This document shows positions 7,364 to 12,847 of a stretch of DNA of 13,351 nucleotides, piece by piece. The DNA is from an uncultured Clostridia bacterium. Lineage in GTDB: Bacteria > Bacillota > Clostridia > TANB77 > CAG-508. The position numbers and the translations under genes are program-made. The stretch is from contig CANQTJ010000034.1 of assembly GCA_947626705.1 (NCBI GenBank), positions 1-13,351 of the forward strand, in the 5' to 3' direction. The notes beneath the pieces were generated by a model. It searched no databases. It had not been told where the DNA came from and saw only the letters and a program-made list of their open reading frames with translations. Position 1 is the stretch's first letter; the number at the start of each line of letters is the position of its first letter.

Positions 7364-8077
7364 ATGTTAAACTTTGTTATATGCGATGATAACCTAAATA
7401 TCTTAGAAAAATTTTCTACTATACTAGAAAATATTTTTATAAAACATAATTATGATGCAAAAATTGGTTTAAAAACAAGTGATGTAGATAAACTATTAGA
7501 ATATATAGATGAAAATAAAACTGATGTACTAATTTTAGATATAAATTTAAAATCTGATAAAACTGGATTAGAAATAGCATCAAAAGTCAGAGAAAAAAAT
7601 AAAGATACTTATTTCATATTTACAACAGCACATTTAGAATATGCTATGATGGCATATAAATTTAAAACTTTTGATTATTTAGCTAAACCAGTAACTTCAG
7701 ATAGACTTGAAGAAACTGTTGTCCGTTTATTTGAAGATATTAATGGACTACCTAAAAAATATATAAAAATTGATAATAAAAAGACTATCATAGATGAAAA
7801 TGAAATTCTTTATATAAAACGTGATGGTATGAAACTAATTTTTCATACAAAAAGTCGTGATTATGAAACTTACAGTTCTTTTAATAAGATTAAAAATGTT
7901 TTGCCAAAGAATTTTATAAGATCTCATAAATCATTTATTGTTAATATTAATAATATTGTCAATTTAGATCCTGTATCCAATTTTATTTATTTTGATGATA
8001 AATCTACTTGTGATATTGGTCCTAAATATAAAAAAGAATTGATTGAGGAGGTGAAACATATTGGACATTTTGAATAA
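7364..8077 (+). CDS. LytTR-family response regulator (AgrA-like)
   Basis: This 237-residue response regulator has a receiver domain at residues 1-125 with acidic residues D8 and D9, predicted phosphoacceptor D59 (VLILDINLKSDKTGLEIA), T87/T88 and K108 (YLAKPV). A LytTR DNA-binding domain follows at about 130-235, with ILYIKRDGMKLIFHT and FIRSHKSFIVNINNI. Such regulators bind direct repeats upstream of quorum-sensing promoters. Translation could be opened at a TTG at 7301, but the ATG at 7364 has GGAGGG six bases upstream and the receiver fold begins right there, so I use 7364. The 3' end overlaps the kinase start by 17 bases, so the pair is co-translated. Given the kinase and the nearby agrB and agrD, this is the transcriptional output of an agr-like system. 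Regulator-before-kinase is the reverse of the staphylococcal order. Confidence 0.93.
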   Translation: MLNFVICDDNLNILEKFSTILENIFIKHNYDAKIGLKTSDVDKLLEYIDENKTDVLILDINLKSDKTGLEIASKVREKNKDTYFIFTTAHLEYAMMAYKFKTFDYLAKPVTSDRLEETVVRLFEDINGLPKKYIKIDNKKTIIDENEILYIKRDGMKLIFHTKSRDYETYSSFNKIKNVLPKNFIRSHKSFIVNINNIVNLDPVSNFIYFDDKSTCDIGPKYKKELIEEVKHIGHFE

Positions 8078-9410
8078 TATATGGACTGCTATAAGTACAC
8101 CGAATGAACTTTTAATAAAGATTCTGTCTGTACCTTTGTTATTATTTATAGAAGCGCCATTAACTTTTAGCTTAATATCTAATTTTTTTGACATAAAGTT
8201 TAGTAAAAAGCAATCAATTATATACATCTTCTCTACAGGTACTATGGCAATAATAGCTAGTTATTTTTTAAGTTGGCCATTTAATATTATCTTAAATTAT
8301 GGTTTAGCCTTTATAATTTTATTTTTTATAATGAAATTAAACTTTGTAAAATCGTTAATAGCAACCTTGTTTCCTAGTATTATATTTAATCTATTAGGTA
8401 GCTTACTAGCAAATCCATATTTTGAAATATTAAATATAACGTATGAACAAGCATATACAATTGTAATATATCGAATACCTTTTGCTATTTTAACATACTT
8501 AATGGTTCTTGTGATTAGCTTAATTTTAAAATATAGAAAAGTTACCATCAATATATTAGAAAACTTCGATGTAAAAAATAAATCATTTATCACATTTAAC
8601 TTTCTATTTGGTTTTTTGAATATATTTTTGCAAGGTATTTTAAGTGCAAAGTATATTAATATATTACCTGTAGAATTTACATTTTTTAATTTTTTATGTT
8701 TATTAATTTACTTTGCTTTTAGTTTCTTTAGTTTAACAAAAATTATGTCTTTGGTTAAAACAAAAGAAAAATTAGAAAGTGCAGAAGAATATAATAAAAC
8801 ATTACATATCTTGCATGATAGTGTTAGAGGTTTTAAACATGATTTTGACAATATCGTTACTACAATTGGTGGATATATAAAAACAAATGATATAAAAGGT
8901 TTAGAAAAATATTATTCTCAGCTTGAAGATGATTGTCAAAGAGTTAATAATTTATATATTTTAAATCCTGATATTATTAATAATCCCGGTATATATAATT
9001 TACTTACAACAAAGTATGCAGAGGCAGATGCAAAAGATATAAAAGTAAATATTACATTTTTATTAGATTTAAATAATCTAAATATGAAAATTTATCAATT
9101 TGCTAGAATTTTAGGTATACTATTAGATAATGCAATAGATGCTGCAAGTGAATGTGATAAAAAAGTTTTAAATATAGTTTTTAGAAATGATTCTAAAAAT
9201 AATAGAAATATAATTTTAGTAGAAAACACATATAAAAATAAAGATATTAATTTAGAAACTATATTTAATAAAGGATATAGTGAAAAAGAAGACCATACTG
9301 GACTTGGATTATGGGAAATCAAACAAATATTAAAGAAAAATAATAATGTTAATTTACATACTAGCAAAAATAATGAATATTTTTCTCAACAATTAGAAAT
9401 ATATTATTAA
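8061..9410 (+). CDS. GHKL-family sensor histidine kinase (AgrC-like)
   Basis: This 449-residue protein has an N-terminal sensor region of about six membrane helices between residues 20 and 230, then a cytoplasmic kinase. The phosphoacceptor is H260 in RGFKHDFDN, the form used by AgrC-type (HPK10) kinases. The ATP-binding domain has the N box LLDNAIDAA (N357) and the G box HTGLGLWEI around 412-420. AgrC kinases detect a cyclic peptide outside the cell through the membrane domain and pass phosphate to the LytTR regulator. The start is a TTG at 8061 preceded by AGGAGGTG at optimal distance, inside the regulator's 3' end, which is a clear sign of translational coupling. Downstream lies a strong terminator, so the operon is two genes. 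The convergently placed agrB and agrD supply the likely ligand. Confidence 0.93.
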   Translation: MDILNNIWTAISTPNELLIKILSVPLLLFIEAPLTFSLISNFFDIKFSKKQSIIYIFSTGTMAIIASYFLSWPFNIILNYGLAFIILFFIMKLNFVKSLIATLFPSIIFNLLGSLLANPYFEILNITYEQAYTIVIYRIPFAILTYLMVLVISLILKYRKVTINILENFDVKNKSFITFNFLFGFLNIFLQGILSAKYINILPVEFTFFNFLCLLIYFAFSFFSLTKIMSLVKTKEKLESAEEYNKTLHILHDSVRGFKHDFDNIVTTIGGYIKTNDIKGLEKYYSQLEDDCQRVNNLYILNPDIINNPGIYNLLTTKYAEADAKDIKVNITFLLDLNNLNMKIYQFARILGILLDNAIDAASECDKKVLNIVFRNDSKNNRNIILVENTYKNKDINLETIFNKGYSEKEDHTGLGLWEIKQILKKNNNVNLHTSKNNEYFSQQLEIYY

Positions 9411-9447
9411 AATCACATATTTATTGCTTTTTTTATATATTAAAATA

Positions 9448-9481
9448 CTAAAAAAGAACAGTTAATTCTGTTCTTTTTTAG
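9448..9481. terminator. Bidirectional intrinsic terminator between agrC-like and agrD
   Basis: A perfect 14-bp inverted repeat (9448-9461 with 9468-9481, loop TTAATT) has an A tract on one side and a T tract on the other (AAAAAAGAACAG and CTGTTCTTTTTT). It therefore works as an intrinsic terminator in both directions. It sits 38 bp after the kinase stop and about 90 bp beyond the end of agrD, so it ends both converging transcripts. Confidence 0.9.
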
Positions 9482-9515
9482 TGGATTGTTTATAATAACA
9501 TTAAGTATATTGTGC

Positions 9516-9552
9516 TTTAAATATAAGTATTGTCGAACTACCTATATTTAAA
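9516..9552. repeat. AT-rich inverted repeat with a Spo0A-box-like sequence in its centre
   Basis: TTTAAATATA at 9516-9525 is perfectly repeated in inverse as TATATTTAAA at 9543-9552. The 17-base centre contains TTGTCGAA (9530-9537), which equals the consensus Spo0A box. It lies 18 bp beyond the agrD stop, in the convergent intergenic space. It may be an mRNA 3' hairpin of agrBD or a protein-binding site; the sequence does not decide. Confidence 0.4.
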
Positions 9553-9569
9553 ATTAAAAACTATTTAAA

Positions 9570-9689
9570 TTAATCTTTTTTTACTAAACTAGCTGGCATT
9601 TTTGGTTGATGAAGTATTGACCACATAAAGCAAGCTGTATTAGTAGATTTTGCATATTTTTCTGCAACTTTAGCTATTAATTTTAACAT
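9570..9689 (-). CDS. agrD: AgrD-like cyclic autoinducer precursor peptide
   Basis: This 39-codon gene lies directly downstream of agrB. The peptide has the three-part layout of AgrD. An amphipathic leader MLKLIAKVAEKYAKST comes first, then a core with a single cysteine (C20, NTACFMWSILH), then the conserved recognition tail QPKMPASLVKKD, in which QPK and P32 match the AgrB-recognised motif of clostridial and listerial AgrD. A near-ideal AAAGGAGGA ribosome binding site lies seven to eight bases upstream of the ATG. AgrB would cleave the tail and form a thiolactone between C20 and the new C-terminus, and the exported peptide would activate the AgrC-like kinase. There are seven residues between the cysteine and QPK, where S. 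aureus group I and Listeria have five before EPK, so the ring may be larger than five residues. The mature ends are unknown. Confidence 0.9.
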   Translation of the reverse strand: MLKLIAKVAEKYAKSTNTACFMWSILHQPKMPASLVKKD

Positions 9690-9759
9690 TAAAATCTTCC
9701 TCCTTTGTTTAATTTATATAATACAAAAATACATTTATTGTATTTTTAATATTAACTAT

Positions 9760-10371
9760 TTAAGCATTTTCATATAATTCATATCCATATTTATTATTAG
9801 TTATTTTATATGCTAAACGTGTAATCATACATGTTTGAACTAAATATCCAAATATTATAATATTTAAGATTACATTATTTTTAATAAATGCTGCTATGCC
9901 TAACCCTATTATAAAAGTAATGTATGATAATATTTGTTTTTGCCTTCTATCTTTTTTACTTATAATTGGTACATTTTCTGTATCTGCTGGAGCATATAGT
10001 CTTATCATAATTATTCCAAATATTCCAATTGCAAATATTAAAAAATATTTTGTAATATTATCTAATACAATACTTTTTGATAATAATGCTACTCCACTAT
10101 AAAAAGCTGTTGTAGAAATTATACAACCTATATGTGTTTTTAGATGAAATCCTCCTGAAAATGTCCTGTATGGAAGTAATATTAAAAATGTTAATAAACT
10201 TAATTTGAATACTCCTAATACATAAGCAATAGCTAACATTATAAATATTTTTGGAACTTCTCCTAAAAGAATTTGTAAACCATAATTTATTATTTCAGCT
10301 CTTTCATCATCAATATCTGGCATTTCTTTTCTAATCTTATTGGTTAGAGATTGAGTGATTTTATCTATCAT
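9760..10371 (-). CDS. agrB: AgrB-family autoinducer-processing membrane peptidase
   Basis: This 203-residue membrane protein has the AgrB signature PYRTFSGGFHLKTHIGC. The catalytic pair is H76 and C83, seven residues apart as H77 and C84 are in Staphylococcus aureus AgrB. Several membrane helices lie at about 36-66, 84-98, 105-123, 146-161 and 166-184, and the basic loop KKDRRQK sits between helices as in the family. AgrB is an intramembrane-associated cysteine protease that removes the C-terminal tail of AgrD and forms the thiolactone. The start has GGGGTGAG as ribosome binding site. The gene lies 70 bp before agrD on the same strand, in the standard agrB-agrD order, while the kinase and regulator are on the opposite strand and converge on this pair. 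Confidence 0.95.
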   Translation of the reverse strand: MIDKITQSLTNKIRKEMPDIDDERAEIINYGLQILLGEVPKIFIMLAIAYVLGVFKLSLLTFLILLPYRTFSGGFHLKTHIGCIISTTAFYSGVALLSKSIVLDNITKYFLIFAIGIFGIIMIRLYAPADTENVPIISKKDRRQKQILSYITFIIGLGIAAFIKNNVILNIIIFGYLVQTCMITRLAYKITNNKYGYELYENA

Positions 10372-10412
10372 TTTCTCACCCCACTTTTTTCTTTAGCTGA
10401 AACTAGTTTAAC

Positions 10413-10441
10413 ATTATAATTCTTTAATTTTATTTTTCTTT
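10413..10441 (-). promoter_or_regulatory. Candidate promoter of agrB-agrD
   Basis: A perfect minus-strand -10 box TATAAT (10418-10413) lies about 42 bases before the agrB start. The matching -35 position is only AAAGAA, far from TTGACA. A good -10 with a poor -35 is what an activator-dependent promoter looks like, and AgrA-type regulators act on such promoters. No convincing LytTR repeat pair stands out in this AT-rich DNA. Confidence 0.4.
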
Positions 10442-10530
10442 TGTAAAAGATATGTTTTGTTTTGTAATAAATTTGTTTTTATTTTTCATAAAAGATTTTG
10501 GCACTTTTGTAAAATATTAAAAACATCAAA

Positions 10531-10560
10531 AGCACTATTTTAATTTCTTAAAATAGTGCT
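10531..10560 (-). terminator. Intrinsic terminator after the pseudouridine synthase gene
   Basis: A perfect 13-bp inverted repeat, AGCACTATTTTAA (10531-10543) with TTAAAATAGTGCT (10548-10560), has a 4-base loop. On the minus strand it is followed by TTTTGATGTTTTT, a suitable U-rich tail. It lies about 50 bp past the stop codon of the RluA-type gene and separates it from agrB, which therefore needs its own promoter. Confidence 0.85.
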
Positions 10561-10611
10561 CATTAATATCCTAATATTTCTAGTATTATATAATTTTACT
10601 AATAATTTTTT

Positions 10612-11301
10612 CTATAAACTATCTACATCTTTCAAAATACACCATGTACCCACAGATTCTGGTAAATCCTTAAAAGTTATTTCTTCTTTAGATATAGGAT
10701 GCTGAATTGTTAATTCATAAGCCCATAAAGCAATTTGCTTTCCATTTCCTCTAGTTCCATATTTTTGATCTCCAAATATGCTATGTCCAAAATTAGCAAG
10801 TTGTACACGTATCTGATGATGTCTTCCTGTATGCAAATTTATTTTTAGTAAACTTAAATCTTTTAATTTATTATATGTTATTACTTCATAATCTAATTTT
10901 GCAATTTTTGCATTTTTCTTTTCTTTTTTTACCACCTTACTTATATTATTTCTCTCATCTTTATATAAATAATCTTCTAAAGTTCCATTTGCATTTTCTA
11001 TTTTTCCATCAACAACAGCTAGATATTTCTTTTTAAAAATTTTTTCTCTTACTTGTTCACTTAGCCTACCAGCGGATTTTGACGTTTTAGCAAATATCAT
11101 AATACCTCCAACAGGTCTGTCTAATCTATGTATTAATCCTAAATATACATTACCTGGTTTGTTATACTTTTCTTTTATGTATTGTTTTACAAGTGTAAGC
11201 ATATCTATATCTCCTGTTTTATCAGATTGAGAAGGAATATTAGGTGGTTTTTCTACTACTATTATGTGATTATCTTCATATATTACTTTTAAATTTTGCA
11301 T
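10612..11301 (-). CDS. RluA-family RNA pseudouridine synthase
   Basis: This is a 229-residue cytoplasmic RluA-type pseudouridine synthase. It opens with IYEDNHIIVVEKPPNIPSQ. The active-site motif is GLIHRLDRPVGGIMIFAKT with catalytic aspartate D61. Later blocks are FKKKYLAVVDG and the LHTGRHHQIRVQLANFGHSIFGD segment. These enzymes isomerise specific uridines of rRNA or tRNA to pseudouridine. There is no S4 domain at the N-terminus, so it is of the short class; the target cannot be read from the sequence. The start codon follows immediately after the stop of the upstream methyltransferase gene (TAAATG), and its GGGAG ribosome binding site lies inside that gene. This makes a two-gene RNA-modification operon. 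Confidence 0.93.
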   Translation of the reverse strand: MQNLKVIYEDNHIIVVEKPPNIPSQSDKTGDIDMLTLVKQYIKEKYNKPGNVYLGLIHRLDRPVGGIMIFAKTSKSAGRLSEQVREKIFKKKYLAVVDGKIENANGTLEDYLYKDERNNISKVVKKEKKNAKIAKLDYEVITYNKLKDLSLLKINLHTGRHHQIRVQLANFGHSIFGDQKYGTRGNGKQIALWAYELTIQHPISKEEITFKDLPESVGTWCILKDVDSL

Positions 11302-12165
11302 TTATTTCTCCCATCTTCCATAAATTCCACATGGTAAAACAAGTTTAGAATTTTCCATTGGAATTCCTATTTCTCCTGATTCTAATTTTCCTGTATATTT
11401 TTTACTAACGGTTAAGTTTAAAATATCTTCTAAAACTTTGCTTGAAATTCCTGTTGTATACGAATTAATTAAGAAAAATAAAGGAGTTTCTGATAATACA
11501 TTTGTACATAAATCTACTAAATCATATATATTATTTTCAAATTGCCATACTTCACCTTTAGCGCCTCTACCATAAGATGGTGGATCCATTATTATTGCAT
11601 CATACTTATTTCCTCTTCTTATCTCTCTATTAACAAACTTTACAACATCATCAATAATAAATCTTACTGGTTTATTTTGTAATCCTGAACTTTCTATATT
11701 TTCCTTTGCCCAAGTTGTCATTCCTTTTGAACTGTCAACATGACATACTGATGCTCCTGCATAGCAACAAGCAACCGTAGCTCCTCCTGTATATGCAAAT
11801 AAATTTAATACTTTTATTTCTCTTTTTTGCAATTTTATCTTATTTATCATCCAATCCCAATTAACTGCTTGTTCTGGAAATAGCCCTGTATGTTTAAATC
11901 CCATTGGTTTTATATTAAATATTAAATCCTTATAATTTATTTGCCATTGTTTTGGCATTTTTTTATTAAATTCCCATGAGCCTCCACCAGAACTACTCCT
12001 ATGATATGTGGCATTTATTTCATTCCATTTTTTTGGAAAGCTTTTTTCTTTCCATATTATTTGTGGATCTGGTCTTGAAAGAATTACATCTCCCCATTTT
12101 TCTAATTTTTGTCCATCTGCCATATCTAAAATTTTATAATCTTTCCATTCATTTGCTAATTTCAT
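11302..12165 (-). CDS. Class I SAM-dependent methyltransferase (RlmI/RlmK-like, rRNA type)
   Basis: This is a 287-residue Rossmann-fold methyltransferase. The N-terminal part (KLEKWGDVILSRPDPQIIW) and TGLFPEQAVNWDWM match the group that includes the RlmI/RlmK-type 23S rRNA methyltransferases. SAM-binding motif I is VLNLFAYTGGATVACCYAGA, followed by acidic VDSSKG. Motif IV is DAIIMDPPSYGRG (DPPSY), the signature of base-methylating RNA enzymes of this class. There is no PUA domain, unlike RlmI. The likely role is rRNA base methylation; the position is unknown. It overlaps functionally with the directly adjacent pseudouridine synthase. An in-frame TGA nine bases upstream of the ATG fixes this as the first possible start. 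The best ribosome binding site (GGAGG, 12198-12194) is 28 bases away, with a hairpin between them. Confidence 0.9.
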   Translation of the reverse strand: MKLANEWKDYKILDMADGQKLEKWGDVILSRPDPQIIWKEKSFPKKWNEINATYHRSSSGGGSWEFNKKMPKQWQINYKDLIFNIKPMGFKHTGLFPEQAVNWDWMINKIKLQKREIKVLNLFAYTGGATVACCYAGASVCHVDSSKGMTTWAKENIESSGLQNKPVRFIIDDVVKFVNREIRRGNKYDAIIMDPPSYGRGAKGEVWQFENNIYDLVDLCTNVLSETPLFFLINSYTTGISSKVLEDILNLTVSKKYTGKLESGEIGIPMENSKLVLPCGIYGRWEK

Positions 12166-12221
12166 AACTCTTCAATAGCAAAAATGCTACTATCCTCCTT
12201 TTTATAGAATAGTAACATTTT
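12166..12221 (-). promoter_or_regulatory. Structured leader of the methyltransferase gene with alternative hairpins
   Basis: Two hairpins in the minus-strand RNA share one strand and so exclude each other. Hairpin A pairs AAATGTTACTAT (12220-12209) with ATAGTAGCATTT (12193-12182) and places the Shine-Dalgarno GGAGG in its loop. Its single non-Watson-Crick position is G-U on this strand but would be C-A on the other, which argues for minus-strand RNA. Hairpin B pairs TAGTAGCA (12192-12185) with TGCTATTG (12180-12173) around a UUUU loop. Folding B removes 20 bases and leaves about eight bases between GGAGG and the ATG. The pairing is visible; the regulatory role is inferred. Confidence 0.45.
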
Positions 12222-12241
12222 ACTATATATTGAATTATTTT

Positions 12242-12433
12242 TCAAACTTTTTCTAAAATTTTTATAAAACTATATATTAAATAAAAATTTAATATTGATA
12301 ATGACAAAAAACTAACACAAATAATAGATATTAATTTATTTTTTTTTATAAATTTTAAAAACCTATTTTTCTTTTTCGATGTTTCTAGCCTGTCCAATTT
12401 CGTATTATATTTAATATCAAACACATTCTCCAT
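12242..12433 (-). CDS. Small single-span membrane protein, function unknown
   Basis: This is a 63-residue protein that I do not recognise functionally. It has a charged N-terminal half (MENVFDIKYNTKLDRLETSK and a lysine-rich stretch to about residue 30), then one hydrophobic helix at about 32-56 (LISIICVSFLSLSILNFYLI) and a short tail KILEKV. The positively charged residues before the helix suggest that the N-terminus faces the cytoplasm. I use the ATG at 12433 because GGGGG lies about eight bases upstream; an ATG at 12481 would add 16 residues but has no ribosome binding site. It lies 76 bp upstream of the methyltransferase gene on the same strand and may share its transcript. Confidence 0.6.
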   Translation of the reverse strand: MENVFDIKYNTKLDRLETSKKKNRFLKFIKKNKLISIICVSFLSLSILNFYLIYSFIKILEKV

Positions 12434-12518
12434 ATAAAATTCCCCCATTTTATAATTATTTTTATTATATATATGCAACATTTTAAAAATTATTCCATAA
12501 TTAAGTGTATTTTTTAAT

Positions 12519-12547
12519 TTGACTTAATACAATATATATGTTATTAT
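12519..12547 (+). promoter_or_regulatory. Promoter of the plus-strand structured RNA
   Basis: TTGACT (12519-12524) is followed by 17 bases and TATTAT (12542-12547), each one mismatch from the sigma-A consensus. Transcription would begin near 12554. A second isolated TATAAT (12563-12568) has no matching -35. The promoter points into the hairpin-rich segment ending at the terminator at 12841, and no annotated plus-strand gene follows. Confidence 0.5.
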
Positions 12548-12553
12548 ACATTA

Positions 12554-12845
12554 TGTAACTTTTATAATTTTTATTATATTAAATAGGTTATGGAGGGCCT
12601 ACATGAAGAAAAAAGTTTTTATTATTGTAGCAATCTTTTTTATGCCTTATGTATATAAGGCATTGGTTCGGAAAAATCTAAGTCGTTGCCCTATTGGTAG
12701 TGGTTTATTTTACCGAACTAATGCATCTCGTGTTAATTGTAGATGCATTTTTAAAAAACCTTAAAAAGAAAAATGCTTAGTTAAATATCTAAGTACTGGT
12801 ATGCAAAAGAGGGATTAGCTGTATAGCTTAATCCCTCTTTTACCC
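12554..12845 (+). ncRNA. Candidate structured noncoding RNA (possibly raiA-class)
   Basis: This stretch is visibly richer in G and C than its surroundings and is packed with inverted repeats between a promoter and a terminator. AGGTT (12585-12589) pairs with AACCT (12757-12761) to close the element. Inside are ATGCCTTAT/ATAAGGCAT (12642-12650, 12655-12663, 4-base loop), TGGTTCGG/CCGAACTA (12664-12671, 12713-12720) and ATGCATCT/AGATGCAT (12721-12728, 12741-12748). AGGGC (12594-12598) can reach GCCCT (12688-12692) in the loop of the second hairpin as a pseudoknot. CTTAG/CTAAG (12776-12793) and the terminator follow. It is neither rod-like, as 6S RNA would be, nor a tRNA. Its size, the GGAGGGCCTACATGAAG opening and the pseudoknot-rich multi-hairpin shape recall the raiA motif of Firmicutes; that name is from memory and uncertain. 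A 53-codon ORF (12603-12764) lies within it. Confidence 0.6.
12805..12841. terminator. Bidirectional terminator between the structured RNA and uvrC
   Basis: AAAAGAGGGATT (12805-12816) pairs with AATCCCTCTTTT (12830-12841). AGCT on each side of a GTAT loop extends the stem with one bulged base. The A tract on the left and T tract on the right let it end the plus-strand RNA, and also the minus-strand uvrC transcript, whose stop codon is seven bases away. Confidence 0.88.
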
Positions 12846-12847
12846 TT

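Noticed and set aside
8297..8593. Minus-strand ORF of 98 codons opposite the kinase, and similar antisense ORFs opposite yqfD and the kinase ATP domain
   Set aside because: They lie wholly opposite strong coding genes, have no ribosome binding site and resemble no family; they are by-products of AT-rich sequence.
10450..10482. GTT repeats 21 bases apart upstream of agrB as an AgrA-type site
   Set aside because: Only the GTT core matches, in T-rich DNA where such pairs arise often, and flanking positions disagree with the AgrA consensus.
12434..12481. Longer start at 12481 for the small membrane protein
   Set aside because: No ribosome binding site precedes it, while GGGGG precedes the ATG at 12433.
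12603..12764. 53-codon ORF as a confident protein-coding gene
   Set aside because: Its ribosome binding site is good, but the same bases form several perfect RNA hairpins and a possible pseudoknot; a structural RNA explains the segment better, so it is listed only as a finding.
12554..12845. 6S RNA, tmRNA or SRP RNA as identity of the structured RNA
   Set aside because: It forms several short local hairpins rather than one long interrupted rod, and I see no tRNA-like end and no SRP-type tetraloop helix.
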